64,000 bases of DNA from Ensifer adhaerens (GCF_002940685.1 NZ_PNFP01000004.1:124001-188000); one strand, 5' to 3'; numbered from the stretch's first letter, positions 35,777 through 47,834 are shown. The notes: generated from the sequence alone by a model not told the origin. Program-made: numbers and translations.

Positions 35777-35797
35777 GGCGGCACCGCGGTCACTCAA

Positions 35798-36775
35798 TCA
35801 ATGATGCTTCTGGCCGCCGGCCGCCTCGCCGCCCTTGGCCGAGCCGACCGGGAACGTCGCATCGACCTTGCCGGCCTTTTCGAAGGTAAGCGTAACCGGA
35901 ACGGCATCGCCTTCCTTGAAGGGCGTCTTTACGTCCATGAACATCAGATGCAGGCCGCCGGCCTTGAGTTCGACCGTTTCGCCCGCCGGCAATGCAACGC
36001 CGTCATCGAGCTTGCGCATCCGCATGACGTCGTTTTCCATCTTCATTTCATGAATTTCGACGCGCGCAGCCGCGGCGCTTTCGACGGCCACGAGCCGGTC
36101 CTCACCGGCGCCGCCGTTCTTGATCGTCAGGAAGCCGCCACCGACCTTGGCGCCTGGCAGCATGGCCTTCACCGAGCCACCGGAGATATCGAGATCGCCG
36201 ACCTTCGCCGAGCCGCCGGCTGCAGCCATATGGCCGGCGTGCGGATCGGCGGCATCGGCCATCGTCACAGTCACGGTCGGCGCCGGGCTTTTCAGGTCAT
36301 GTGCGTTCTGGCCCTCGGCAGCAACCTGGTCCCAGACGACCTTACCTTCCGTGCCGCAAAGCTGCGTGGTCGGGAAGGCGAGCACTGTCTCCTTGTCGAA
36401 GCCCGAGACTTTGCCGCGCACGACGAAGGTGTCGTAGTATTCGTTGGGAAGATTGCCGCCCTTCCACCGGATCTCCAGTGGGCCGGACGAGACCTTCTTG
36501 CCGTGATTGTCATAGGTCTTCTGGTAATCGCCCTTGATGATCTCGATGTCCCAGCCGGGCTTCGGCTGCGGTTGGGCGAAGACGAAGCCTTCCGGCAGCT
36601 TGATCTGCACTTCGGTGGTCGCCTTGCCGTCGCAGCCATGCGGAACCTGCAGCACCGCCTTGAAGGTGGTCTCCACCGGCGCCGTGTCTTTCTCGAAGGT
36701 GGCATGGGCGTGGGCGATGCCGCTTGCAGCAAGGGTAAGGCCGAGCGAAAGCGAGGCGATTTTGATCTTGGTCAT
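35798..36775 (-). CDS. YcnI-PCuAC fusion, periplasmic copper-binding protein
   Basis: 325 residues from ATG 36775. Signal peptide ends AHA after residue 23, so the mature protein starts with His24, as in YcnI proteins where this His binds Cu. YcnI/DUF1775 domain about 24-170; then a His/Met linker (DPHAGHM); then a PCuAC domain about 185-320 with the H-x-M...M...H-x-M copper motif (IHEMKMENDVM; LHLMFMD). Two copper chaperones in one chain imply internal copper hand-off. It lies 96 bp after a DUF2946-like gene, probably one operon. Confidence 0.92.
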   Translation of the reverse strand: MTKIKIASLSLGLTLAASGIAHAHATFEKDTAPVETTFKAVLQVPHGCDGKATTEVQIKLPEGFVFAQPQPKPGWDIEIIKGDYQKTYDNHGKKVSSGPLEIRWKGGNLPNEYYDTFVVRGKVSGFDKETVLAFPTTQLCGTEGKVVWDQVAAEGQNAHDLKSPAPTVTVTMADAADPHAGHMAAAGGSAKVGDLDISGGSVKAMLPGAKVGGGFLTIKNGGAGEDRLVAVESAAAARVEIHEMKMENDVMRMRKLDDGVALPAGETVELKAGGLHLMFMDVKTPFKEGDAVPVTLTFEKAGKVDATFPVGSAKGGEAAGGQKHH

Positions 36776-36871
36776 GTCGTAATCTCCTGACCACGTGCCG
36801 GAGCTTTGCCCGGTTTGCGGTGGTCCAAGCCGCTTGGACGCGGCAATTGTCATGGGAATGCGAGTGGAGAA

Positions 36872-37261
36872 TTACGAACGCACCGGAGGCCCGTGCGAAG
36901 GCGGCAACAGCCGGAGTTGCCGATGCGGCGTCGCATTTTCAGCGACAACCGGCGAAACCTGCCATTCGCCCTTTTCGGCGCGAACGCTCTCGGTCGGTGG
37001 CGCCGGCAGGAGAATGGAGCCCGAAAGACGGCAGGCCTCGCAGACCGGAGCCATCGCCTGGCCCTTGCCACTGTCGTGGTCGACGCCGTCCATGCCGAAA
37101 CAGATTTCGGCGACGGTTCCATCGGGTAGCTGATAGGCGGCGGCTTCGGCGGGGGGCAGCGTCTTGGCGACGAGCGGCTTGTGGGCAAAGGTGAGGAAAA
37201 CGAGCGCAAATACGGCGATCAGCCGCATCGCTATCCCGAATTTGCCGTCGCGCCCTGTCAT
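36872..37261 (-). CDS. DUF2946-like exported protein
   Basis: 129 residues from ATG 37261 (GGGGA upstream). An N-terminal signal or anchor (about 11-30) and a CEACRLSG motif with three Cys in total in the mature part. It matches my memory of DUF2946-type proteins that neighbour YcnI-PCuAC genes. Its function is unknown; a copper link is inferred from the neighbour downstream. Divergent from the gcv operon. Confidence 0.7.
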   Translation of the reverse strand: MTGRDGKFGIAMRLIAVFALVFLTFAHKPLVAKTLPPAEAAAYQLPDGTVAEICFGMDGVDHDSGKGQAMAPVCEACRLSGSILLPAPPTESVRAEKGEWQVSPVVAENATPHRQLRLLPPSHGPPVRS

Positions 37262-37321
37262 GGTTATCCCCGGTCTCTGTCCTTGGGTTATCCTCAACTG
37301 GAGAAGAATGCAAAGGCAGAA

Positions 37322-37350
37322 TTGCCGCACCCGCTTTGGCTGCGTCTTAT
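37322..37350 (+). promoter_or_regulatory. Candidate promoter for the gcv operon
   Basis: TTGCCG (37322-37327) and TCTTAT (37345-37350) with a 17-base spacer, each 4 of 6 to consensus, about 75 bp before the riboswitch. Inspection only. Confidence 0.3.
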
Positions 37351-37424
37351 GGTCACGCGACAAAAATGTGTTTCAGCGCGACACCGCCCCCTTGCCAAGC
37401 TCCCGCCTTCGCCGTTATCTGGAG

Positions 37425-37600
37425 ACGATCTTGTTGGGAGAAGCCGGTTCAAACCGGTGCCGAAGGAGCAACCGCCCCGGAAACTCTCAGGCCAAAGGAC
37501 CAGCAAGGTGCCGGTAGGACTCTGGAGAGAAGCGTTTTTGCGCTCGCCGAAGGGATAACAATCTCAGGCAAAGGGACAGAGGGGGCTCGAATCGACGGCG
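37425..37600 (+). ncRNA. Tandem glycine riboswitch (gcv leader)
   Basis: Two glycine aptamers in series: the first has GCCGAAGGAGCAACCGCCCC and AACTCTCAGGCCAAAGGAC (about 37433-37530), the second GCCGAAGGGATAACAATCTC and CAGGCAAAGGGAC (about 37531-37595). The conserved cores are diagnostic. It controls gcvT directly downstream: glycine binding turns the operon on in known cases. A CGCCGG/CCGGCG hairpin near 37605-37626 could form the expression platform, near the GGAGG ribosome site. Confidence 0.93.
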
Positions 37601-37653
37601 ATTGACGCCGGAAGTGTGAGCCGGCGCGGGAGCGCCTGACCTGGAGGCCGGAT

Positions 37654-38793
37654 TTGGAAAACAATCCTCATTTGAAACATACGCCGCTGCATGCGCTGCA
37701 CCTTTCTTTGGGCGCGCGCATGGTGCCCTTTGCCGGCTACGAGATGCCGGTGCAGTACCCCGACGGCGTGATGAAGGAACACCAGCACACCCGCGTCGCT
37801 GCCGGCCTCTTCGATGTCTCGCATATGGGTCAGGTCATCGTCCGGCCGAAGTCCGGCAAGATCGAGGATGCCGCACTGGCGCTCGAAAAGCTGGTACCGG
37901 TCGACGTGCTGGGCCTTGCCGAAGGACGCCAGCGTTATGGCCTCTTCACCAATGCCGAAGGCGGAATCCTCGACGACCTGATGATCACCAATCGCGGCGA
38001 CCATCTCTTCCTCGTCGTCAACGCCGCCTGCAAGGACGCCGACTTCGAACTGCTGAAGGCTGGCCTTTCCGATACGTGCGATGTCACGATGCTCGATGAC
38101 CGCGCGCTGATCGCGCTTCAGGGCCCGCACGCTGAAGCCGTGCTCGGCGAACTCTGGGCCGACGTTTCGGCCATGCGCTTCATGGACGTCGCCGAAGCCG
38201 ATTTGCACGACGTCACCTGCATCATCTCGCGCTCGGGATATACCGGCGAGGACGGCTTCGAGATTTCCATTCCCGTCGCCTCCGCCGTCGATGTCACCCA
38301 GCGCCTGCTCGAACATCCCGATGTGAAGCCGATCGGTCTCGGTGCCCGCGATTCGTTGCGTCTCGAAGCCGGTCTTTGTCTCTATGGCAACGACATCGAC
38401 ACCACCACGACCCCGGTCGAAGGGGCACTCGAATGGGCACTGCAGAAGGCGCGCCGCGCCGGTGGCGCCCGCGAAGGCGGTTTCCCCGGTGCCGATCGTA
38501 TCCTCGGCCAGTTCGCCGCTGGCGCCTCGCGCCGTCGCGTCGGGCTGAAGCCTGAGGGACGCGCGCCCGTTCGTGGCGGCGCCAATCTCTTTGCCGACCC
38601 CGAGGGCAAGACCCCGGTCGGCCAGGTAACCTCGGGCGGCTTCGGCCCCTCCGTCGATGGCCCGGTCGCCATGGGCTATGTCGATGCCGGCCACACCGAA
38701 AACGGCACCGCCCTTTTTGCGGAAGTGCGCGGCAAGTACCTGCCTGTCGCGGTCGCCGCCCTGCCCTTTGTCAAACAAACCTACAAACGCTGA
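37654..38793 (+). CDS. gcvT: Glycine cleavage system T protein (aminomethyltransferase)
   Basis: 379 residues. Transfers the aminomethyl carbon from H-protein lipoate to tetrahydrofolate, releasing ammonia. Family marks: [30 protein letters not shown] and [19 protein letters not shown]. The start is TTG at 37654, behind a good GGAGG; the next in-frame ATG would remove 22 conserved residues. A weak start fits translational control by the riboswitch just upstream. Starts the gcvTHP operon. Confidence 0.96.
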   Translation: MENNPHLKHTPLHALHLSLGARMVPFAGYEMPVQYPDGVMKEHQHTRVAAGLFDVSHMGQVIVRPKSGKIEDAALALEKLVPVDVLGLAEGRQRYGLFTNAEGGILDDLMITNRGDHLFLVVNAACKDADFELLKAGLSDTCDVTMLDDRALIALQGPHAEAVLGELWADVSAMRFMDVAEADLHDVTCIISRSGYTGEDGFEISIPVASAVDVTQRLLEHPDVKPIGLGARDSLRLEAGLCLYGNDIDTTTTPVEGALEWALQKARRAGGAREGGFPGADRILGQFAAGASRRRVGLKPEGRAPVRGGANLFADPEGKTPVGQVTSGGFGPSVDGPVAMGYVDAGHTENGTALFAEVRGKYLPVAVAALPFVKQTYKR

Positions 38794-38809
38794 TCAGGAG
38801 AGAGCGAAT

Positions 38810-39171
38810 ATGTTGAAGTTCACTGAGGAACACGAGTGGCTGAAGATCGAAGCCGGTGTCGCAACCGTCGGCATCACCGAGCACGCCGCCGGCCAGCTGG
38901 GCGACCTCGTCTTCGTTGAATTGCCGGAAACCGGCTCGACCTTCTCGAAGGGCGATTCCGCCGCCACCGTCGAATCCGTCAAGGCGGCCTCCGACGTCTA
39001 TTGTCCGCTTGACGGCGAAATCGTCGAAGTGAACCAGGCGATCGTCGACGACCCGTCGCTCGTCAACAGCGACCCGCAGGGTGCTGCCTGGTTCTTCAAG
39101 CTGAAGCTTGCCAACCCCAGCGAAGCCGACGCCCTTCTCGAGGAAGCGGCCTACAAGGAGCTCGTCGCCTG

Positions 39172-39172
<1 letters not shown>
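38810..39172 (+). CDS. gcvH: Glycine cleavage system H protein
   Basis: 120 residues, lipoyl carrier. Lipoylated Lys58 in [10 protein letters not shown]. Ribosome site AGGAGAG. Its stop TGA shares its last base with the A of the gcvP ATG, coupling the two. Confidence 0.97.
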
Positions 39173-42036
<2,864 letters not shown>

Positions 42037-42042
42037 AATCGC

Positions 42043-42076
42043 GAACCGGCGGGGCGCTTGTCCGCTCCGCCGGTTC
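42043..42076 (+). terminator. Hairpin terminator after gcvP
   Basis: GAACCGGCGG (42043-42052) pairs with CCGCCGGTTC (42067-42076), 14-base loop. No T-tract follows, so it may be an RNA-end stabiliser or a weak terminator. Confidence 0.5.
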
Positions 42077-42176
42077 CGAGCCGCAAGCGGCCTTTGTAAT
42101 GACGTGGCCCGGCTGCGTCTCCTCACCAAACAACCTCTCAAGACATAGAAATTTCGGGGGCGCAGCCGTGCTCGCG

Positions 42177-42605
42177 CTATCGCCGCGTGCTCATGCCCGG
42201 CGGCAGGATCGCGCTTTCGACCCAGAAGCGGATGAAGGCCTCGGCAAAGTGGCGGTACTCGCCGACCGTGGAAGGCTTTGCGACATAGGCATTCGCGCCG
42301 GCACCGTAGCAGTGAAGCACGTCGGCAGGATTGATCGACGATGTCAGCACGATAATCGGGATGAGCGCCGTCGCGCGGCTCTTGCGCACGCGCCGGAGAA
42401 GCTCGATGCCGTCACTGCCGGGCAGCTTGATATCCATCAGGATGTAGTCGAAATGGCCGTGGCCGAGTTGCTCGACGGCCTGATCGGCGTCCGTGACCAG
42501 AATGATCTCGATGGCGTGGTCTACCTGAGCAAAGGCTCGCATTACGAAACGCGCGTCGTGCGCGTCGTCTTCCACCAAGAGCAATCGCTTTGGCGTCGAG
42601 ACCAC
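42177..42605 (-). CDS. Single-domain response regulator (Rcp1-like)
   Basis: 142 residues, receiver domain only. Phospho-acceptor Asp58 (YILMDIKLPGSDG), acidic pocket VEDD at 11-14, conserved Thr/Ser in LTSS and Lys in AKPS. No output domain, so it acts by protein contact or as a phosphate shuttle. GTG start at 42605, 11 bp after the histidine kinase stop: an obvious pair. Confidence 0.93.
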   Translation of the reverse strand: MVSTPKRLLLVEDDAHDARFVMRAFAQVDHAIEIILVTDADQAVEQLGHGHFDYILMDIKLPGSDGIELLRRVRKSRATALIPIIVLTSSINPADVLHCYGAGANAYVAKPSTVGEYRHFAEAFIRFWVESAILPPGMSTRR

Positions 42606-42616
42606 CTTGTTCCGCC

Positions 42617-44128
42617 CTATTTCGCCTTCCTCAGCCGCCTCGGAAGAAGCACGATGAAACGTGCGCCTTCACGAAAGGTTGTGTCAAGGCAGATTGAACC
42701 GTCATGGCTTTCGGCAATGCGTTTTGCGAGCGCCAGGCCGATACCGGTGCCGCCATAGACCGTTTCGTCCCTGTGCAGGCGTTGAAACACCTCGAAAATG
42801 CGCGTTGCAAAGCGCGGATCGATGCCGATGCCATTGTCCTCGACGGTGAGCTCCACGGTGTGGTCTGACACACTGCCGTCGATCCGGATCACCGGCGGTC
42901 GGTCGGCGTGGCGATACTTGATCGCATTGCCGACCAGGTTCTGGACGAGACGTCGCAGCAGCTCCGGATCACCCTCCACGTCCGGCAGCGCACCAACCTC
43001 GAACGTGGCATTGGCTTCGCGCGCGTCACTGGCAAGTATCGTCAGTGTCTCCGACACCACGTCGCCGAGCTTCACTTCCGTCCAGTCGGTGATGCGATGG
43101 GCGATCTGCGCGTAGTCGAGCAGGCTGTCGACCACCCGGTTCATCCGTCTGACACTGTCGCGCAGGTGACGGGCGTTGTCGGCAAGTTCGCTCGGATCCC
43201 CCGTCTTGATGTCGTCCTCGATCATCTCGGAGAACATCGAGATGTGCCTGAGCGGAGCCTTGAGGTCATGCGAGACCGTGGCGGTGAACTGATCGAGCGC
43301 TTCGTTCTTGTGCTCCAGTTCCTGTCGCTGCCGCTCGAGCGCCAGTTCGGCGCGCTTGAGGTCGGTGACATCGATGCGCGCGACAACCGTGTTGCCATCC
43401 TTTGTCCGGATGTTCTCCACCCTCAGCCAGCGGTCGTCGGCATAGCGGTAGATCTTCGGTTTTCCGTCCGGGTGGCGGAAATCGCGCAGCCGCGAGGCGA
43501 TCCATTCGTCGCCTTCGCGTGTCCCCGGGATGGCGTCCGGGTAGTGCCCACCCTGCCGTGCAAGCAGCAGGATCTCTTCGGCTGTGATCCCCGGCTTCAG
43601 CGCCGGTCCGGCCGGGCCACAGATCGCCTGGTAGGCCTTGTTGTAGACGACCAGCCGCTCGTGGCGGTCGAAGATGGCAAAGCCCTCTGGCATGGCCTCG
43701 AGCGCTGCGTTCAGCATCCGGGACGCTTTCTCGCGCTCGCCGACGGCCTCGGTAAGATCCGAAATGTCTCTGATGATACCGATCAGCGCTAGCTCTTCGC
43801 CCTGATCGTCGATCAGGGGCGTCGTCCGCAGGTGGCCGGAGAAGGTTGAGCCGTCGCGCCTGACATAGAGATAGTTCGACGAACGGGGCGCGGTTTCGTC
43901 GACCCTCGCGGCGCGGTTCTTGAGCCGCTTGTCGTACTCGGCATCATTCGCATAGATCAGCCGAACCGACCTGCCGATGAAATCTTCGGCCGGGTAGCCG
44001 AACTGAACGAGGGCGGCATTGTTGGCGGAACGGATGATCCGCTCGGCGTCGATGATGATCACCGGATCGGGAAACGTCTCGTAGAGCGCCTTGAAGACGA
44101 GTTCCTCATCGAACGCCGCCATTGCCAT
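42617..44128 (-). CDS. PAS-domain sensor histidine kinase
   Basis: 503 residues, no membrane span. PAS domain 1 about 10-125 (ending GIIRDISDLTEA), PAS domain 2 about 137-260 (LEAMPEGFAIFD), short coiled coil, HisKA with phospho-His287 (TVSHDLKAPLRHI), and HATPase_c with N, G1 (DNGIGID) and G2 (GTGIGLAL) boxes. A cytosolic kinase, probably sensing a small ligand, redox or light through a PAS domain. It phosphorylates the receiver encoded 11 bp downstream. Signal unknown. Confidence 0.94.
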   Translation of the reverse strand: MAMAAFDEELVFKALYETFPDPVIIIDAERIIRSANNAALVQFGYPAEDFIGRSVRLIYANDAEYDKRLKNRAARVDETAPRSSNYLYVRRDGSTFSGHLRTTPLIDDQGEELALIGIIRDISDLTEAVGEREKASRMLNAALEAMPEGFAIFDRHERLVVYNKAYQAICGPAGPALKPGITAEEILLLARQGGHYPDAIPGTREGDEWIASRLRDFRHPDGKPKIYRYADDRWLRVENIRTKDGNTVVARIDVTDLKRAELALERQRQELEHKNEALDQFTATVSHDLKAPLRHISMFSEMIEDDIKTGDPSELADNARHLRDSVRRMNRVVDSLLDYAQIAHRITDWTEVKLGDVVSETLTILASDAREANATFEVGALPDVEGDPELLRRLVQNLVGNAIKYRHADRPPVIRIDGSVSDHTVELTVEDNGIGIDPRFATRIFEVFQRLHRDETVYGGTGIGLALAKRIAESHDGSICLDTTFREGARFIVLLPRRLRKAK

Positions 44129-44159
44129 AGTCTCCGTTCCAGCCCGGCCCCATCACAGC

Positions 44160-44190
44160 AGAAAAAAGGCCCGGCGAAAACCGGGCCGAC
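44160..44190 (-). terminator. Rho-independent terminator of the suf operon
   Basis: Minus-strand GGCCCGG and CCGGGCC arms (44187-44181 and 44174-44168) around a 6-base loop, followed by six T. It lies 30 bp past sufA. Confidence 0.85.
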
Positions 44191-44217
44191 CTCTTCGTCT
44201 GAACGAATGAAGGAAAC

Positions 44218-44610
44218 TTAGTTAGCGCGCACCACCGCGTTGCCCTCGGCGGCCAGTGCCGCAAGGTCCGCCGGCTTCAGCTCGACCGATTCGCCGCAGC
44301 CGCAGGCGGACGTTTGGTTGGGGTTGTGGAATGTGAAGCCGGACCGCAATGTCGTGACCTCGAAATCCATCTGCGTGCCGAGCAGATAGAGCACGGCCTC
44401 GGGCGCGACCCAGACCTTGGCGCCCTGATGCTCGATCAGGTCGTCCTTCGAATTGGGTTCGGTTACGAGATCGACGGCGTATTCCATGCCGGCGCAACCG
44501 CCCTTCTTGATGCCGACACGAATGCCCTTGGCATCGGCGCCGGAATTCTCAACGATCGCGCGGACGCGGCCGGCTGCGGCATCGGTCAGGCTCATCACGG
44601 CAAAGCCCAT
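44218..44610 (-). CDS. sufA: Fe-S cluster assembly A-type carrier
   Basis: 130 residues. Three conserved ligand cysteines: Cys39 (KKGGCAGME) and Cys103/Cys105 (SACGCGES). It carries or transfers Fe-S clusters to targets. GGAG precedes ATG 44610. Last gene of the suf operon, before a strong terminator. Confidence 0.95.
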   Translation of the reverse strand: MGFAVMSLTDAAAGRVRAIVENSGADAKGIRVGIKKGGCAGMEYAVDLVTEPNSKDDLIEHQGAKVWVAPEAVLYLLGTQMDFEVTTLRSGFTFHNPNQTSACGCGESVELKPADLAALAAEGNAVVRAN

Positions 44611-44672
44611 CGGCTCATTCTCCTTGTCGTCACCGGGGTAAAGGCCCGGCGCCTTACAGAATCAAATGTAGT

Positions 44673-44690
44673 ATCCGTGCCTTAACGGAT
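44673..44690. repeat. Short inverted repeat between sufT and sufA
   Basis: ATCCGT (44673-44678) and ACGGAT (44685-44690) around GCCTTA in the 99-bp gap between sufT and sufA. Could be a processing or regulatory stem. Confidence 0.3.
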
Positions 44691-44709
44691 CAATACGGGG
44701 GGCGCTCGA

Positions 44710-45090
44710 TCAGTACCAGCCGACTGCGACCTGTGCTTCCTCCGACATGCGATCCGGCGTCCACGGCGGATCGAAGGTCATTTTAACCTCGACACCCGAC
44801 ACGCCCTCGACGGCGCCGACGGCATTTTCGACCCAGCCGGGCATCTCGCCGGCCACCGGGCAGCCCGGCGCGGTCAGCGTCATGTCGATCTTCACCATGC
44901 GGTCGTCTTCGATGTCGATCTTGTAGATGAGGCCGAGCTCGAAGATGTCGGCCGGGATTTCCGGGTCATAGACCGTCTTCAGCGCGGCTATGATGTCGTC
45001 GCTGAGGCGCGCAAGTTCCTCGGCCGGGATCGCCGAATGCACGATGCCCTCGCGGACGTCGACCTTTTCTTCCGTAGCATCAAGGCTCAT
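44710..45090 (-). CDS. sufT: SUF system assembly protein SufT (DUF59/MIP18 fold)
   Basis: 126 residues. MIP18/DUF59 domain: VYDPEIPADIFELGLIY and LTAPGCPVAGEMP with the conserved Cys. Helps mature Fe-S proteins. In S. meliloti I recall SufT as RpoH1-controlled and needed under iron limitation; here it has a possible internal promoter at 45126-45154. Its ribosome site is AGGAGG. Confidence 0.92.
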   Translation of the reverse strand: MSLDATEEKVDVREGIVHSAIPAEELARLSDDIIAALKTVYDPEIPADIFELGLIYKIDIEDDRMVKIDMTLTAPGCPVAGEMPGWVENAVGAVEGVSGVEVKMTFDPPWTPDRMSEEAQVAVGWY

Positions 45091-45125
45091 GTCGGCCTCC
45101 TGGACTTTCTCTTGTGGTTCAGAAG

Positions 45126-45154
45126 ATTAGGGTAAATCCTTGAACCTTTTGCAA
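45126..45154 (-). promoter_or_regulatory. Candidate internal promoter for sufT-sufA
   Basis: Minus-strand TTGCAA (45154-45149) and CCTAAT (45131-45126) with a 17-base spacer in the 69-bp gap before sufT. Each is 4 of 6 to the sigma-70 consensus. A heat-shock sigma is also possible given what I recall of sufT control. Confidence 0.35.
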
Positions 45155-45159
45155 ACTTC

Positions 45160-46401
45160 CTAAGCGAAGAACTTTCGGGCGTGCTCCAGCGCATCCACCA
45201 GAGCATCGACTTCGGCCCGCGTGTTGTAGAGCCCGAAGGATGCACGGCATGTGGAGGTCACGCCGAAGCGTTTCAAGAGCGGCTGCGCGCAATGGGTGCC
45301 GGCGCGAACGGCGACACCGGCGCGGTCAATCACCATCGACACATCATGCGAATGAATGCCGGCAAGCTCGAAGGCGAAGATGCTGCCCTTGTCGGGAGCG
45401 TTGCCGAACACGCGCAGCGAATTGACCGTGGACAGGCGTTCGCGCGCATAGGCCGTCAGGTCGGCCTCATGCGCCTGGATGGCGGCGCGGCCAATCTTTT
45501 CCATGTAGTCGAGCGCATAGCCAAGGCCGATCGCCTGGACGATCGGCGGCGTGCCGGCCTCGAAGCGGTGTGGCGGGTCGTTGTAGGTGACATAGTCCTC
45601 GGTCACCACCTCGATCATCTCGCCGCCGCCGAGGAAGGGCTGCATTTCCTTCAGGCGGTCGGTCTTGCCGTAGAGCACGCCGACACCGGAGGGGCCGTAG
45701 AGCTTGTGGCCGGTCATCACATACCAGTCGCAGTCGATGTCCTGCACGTCGACAGGCATGTGCACGGCACCCTGGCTGCCGTCGACCAGAACCGGAATGC
45801 CGCGCTCGCGGGCGATGCGGCAGATCTCCTTGACCGGAACCACGGTTCCAAGCGCATTCGACATGTGGGTGATGGCGATGAGCTTGGTCTTGTCGGTCAG
45901 GCACTTGACGAAATCGTCGACGTTGAGCGCGCCGTCGTCGTCGACCGGGATCCAGACGAGCTTGGCGCCCTGGCGTTCGCGGATGAAGTGCCAGGGAACG
46001 ATGTTGGAGTGGTGCTCCATGATCGAAAGCACGATCTCGTCGCCTTCCCCAAGCTTCGGCATGCCGTAGCCATAGGCGACCGTGTTGATCGCCTCGGTCG
46101 ACGACTTGGTGAAGATGACATTGTCGACCGAAGGGGCGTTCAGAAAGCGGCGCACCTTCTCGCGTGCCGCCTCATAGGCTTCCGTCGCGGCATTCGACAG
46201 AAAATGCAGGCCGCGATGGACGTTGGCATATTCGTTGGAATAGGCATGGGAGATCGCGTCGATGACCACCTGTGGCTTCTGTGCCGATGCGCCGTTGTCG
46301 AGATAGACGAGCGGCTTGCCATAGACGGTTTTCGACAGGATCGGAAAATCCTTGCGGATCGTTTCGACGTCGTAGGCGGGCACCGGTACCGAGTGTTCCA
46401 T
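45160..46401 (-). CDS. sufS: Cysteine desulfurase SufS (group II)
   Basis: 413 residues from ATG 46401. PLP Lys233 (MTGHKLYGPSG) and catalytic Cys371 in RAGTHCAQPLL, typical of the SufS group. It takes sulfur from cysteine for SufBCD. No sufE is present in this cluster. It is the second desulfurase of the operon; the first gene encodes a different, IscS/NifS-like enzyme. Confidence 0.96.
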   Translation of the reverse strand: MEHSVPVPAYDVETIRKDFPILSKTVYGKPLVYLDNGASAQKPQVVIDAISHAYSNEYANVHRGLHFLSNAATEAYEAAREKVRRFLNAPSVDNVIFTKSSTEAINTVAYGYGMPKLGEGDEIVLSIMEHHSNIVPWHFIRERQGAKLVWIPVDDDGALNVDDFVKCLTDKTKLIAITHMSNALGTVVPVKEICRIARERGIPVLVDGSQGAVHMPVDVQDIDCDWYVMTGHKLYGPSGVGVLYGKTDRLKEMQPFLGGGEMIEVVTEDYVTYNDPPHRFEAGTPPIVQAIGLGYALDYMEKIGRAAIQAHEADLTAYARERLSTVNSLRVFGNAPDKGSIFAFELAGIHSHDVSMVIDRAGVAVRAGTHCAQPLLKRFGVTSTCRASFGLYNTRAEVDALVDALEHARKFFA

Positions 46402-46531
46402 GTCTTCAATCCAATTTCGCCACAGCGCCGCGCGTCCGTGCGGACGCGCTAAGCGCACTGCAACATGTTGAAGCGCTGCGCAATTTTACCCTCAAATCGA
46501 TGCCGATTTAAGGAATTACGCAGGCAGCCCG

Positions 46532-47812
46532 TCAGGCGTGCTTGTCGAGCCAGGTCGAGATGACCTCTTCGAGGGACTCGACCAGCGCTTCGTGGTCTTC
46601 CAGCTCCTCGACGATCTCCGCGACGAAGGCATTGACGAGCATGGCCCGCGCCTTGTTCTCCGGAACGCCACGCGCCATCAGATAGAAGAGCTGCGTGTGG
46701 TCGATGTCGGCAACCGTCGCGCCGTGACCGCACTGCACGTCGTCGGCAAAGATCTCGAGTTCCGGCTTGGCCGACAGGTCGGCGTCGTCGGACAGAAGCA
46801 GCGTGTTGCACGCCATCTTCGCATCGGTCTTCTGCGCGTCCTTGGCGACCAGGATCTTGCCCTGGAACACGCCCTTGGCGCGGTCGAACACGACGTTGCG
46901 GATGATCTCCGTCGACGTGGTGTGCGGCACGTTGTGGCCGAGCGTGAAGGTCACGTCCGTATGGGTCTCGCCGCCGAGCAGGTTGATGCCGCGCAGCTTG
47001 AAATCCGCGCCCTCGCCGCTCGTCTTGCCGTGGATCTCCTGGCGCACCAGCTTGCCGCCGGCGTTGATCACGAAGAGATGCAGCTTGGCGTTCTTGCCGA
47101 GGTCGAAGCGGATCTGGCCGAGATGGGTATCGGCAGCACCCTGCTGCTGCAGGATGATCCAGACGACGTCGGCACCTTCGTCAAGCGTCACGTCGCTGAC
47201 GGACGAAACGAAGCTCTCGCCGTCCTTGGTCGACAGATGCCGCTCAATCACGGTTGCCTTGGCATTGGCGCCGAAGGTGACCGGGAAGCGCGTATGGGCC
47301 TGGCCGAGGCTCTGCACCAGCTGGATTTCCAGCGGGTCTTCGAGCGTGGTTTCGGCTGCGACAGCGATTTCGAGGCCGCCGCGGACAAGGCCGCCATTGA
47401 TGCGGCCGATCGCGTCGTCAAAGCCGAGCACGGCAAGGCCGGCGGCAGCCGAACCGTCAAGCAGGCTGTCGACGTAGGAACGGACCGTTACGCCTTGCGG
47501 CGGGTTGCCCTTGAGGTCGGCCTGGCCGTTGCGGATGGAGAGCACCGTCGAGCCCGGTACCAGCGCGTCGACACGGTCGGCGAAGGCTGTCGGGTCGGCG
47601 GCGGGAACGGCGCGCAGCAGCGTGCGCAGGTCGGTGTAGTGCCAGGATTCGACGCGGCGGGTCGGAAGGCCGGCCGTGCGCAATTCGTGCACCAACGTGT
47701 CACGAACCGAAAGCACGGAGCCGTCACCCGGCAGATCGCCGATCTGCGCGGTATAGGCGTCGACGAGCGCCGTCTCGGCAGCCGTCATCTTGATTGCCTG
47801 TTGCATATTCAT
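46532..47812 (-). CDS. sufD: Fe-S scaffold subunit SufD
   Basis: 426 residues. Right-handed beta-helix core (LHLFVINAGGKLVRQEIHGKT), followed by the C-terminal GHGATVADIDHTQLFYLMARG motif with the conserved His. Partner of SufB and SufC. GGAG precedes ATG at 47812. Confidence 0.95.
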   Translation of the reverse strand: MNMQQAIKMTAAETALVDAYTAQIGDLPGDGSVLSVRDTLVHELRTAGLPTRRVESWHYTDLRTLLRAVPAADPTAFADRVDALVPGSTVLSIRNGQADLKGNPPQGVTVRSYVDSLLDGSAAAGLAVLGFDDAIGRINGGLVRGGLEIAVAAETTLEDPLEIQLVQSLGQAHTRFPVTFGANAKATVIERHLSTKDGESFVSSVSDVTLDEGADVVWIILQQQGAADTHLGQIRFDLGKNAKLHLFVINAGGKLVRQEIHGKTSGEGADFKLRGINLLGGETHTDVTFTLGHNVPHTTSTEIIRNVVFDRAKGVFQGKILVAKDAQKTDAKMACNTLLLSDDADLSAKPELEIFADDVQCGHGATVADIDHTQLFYLMARGVPENKARAMLVNAFVAEIVEELEDHEALVESLEEVISTWLDKHA

Positions 47813-47834
47813 TCGAACACTCCTTCAACAGGCG

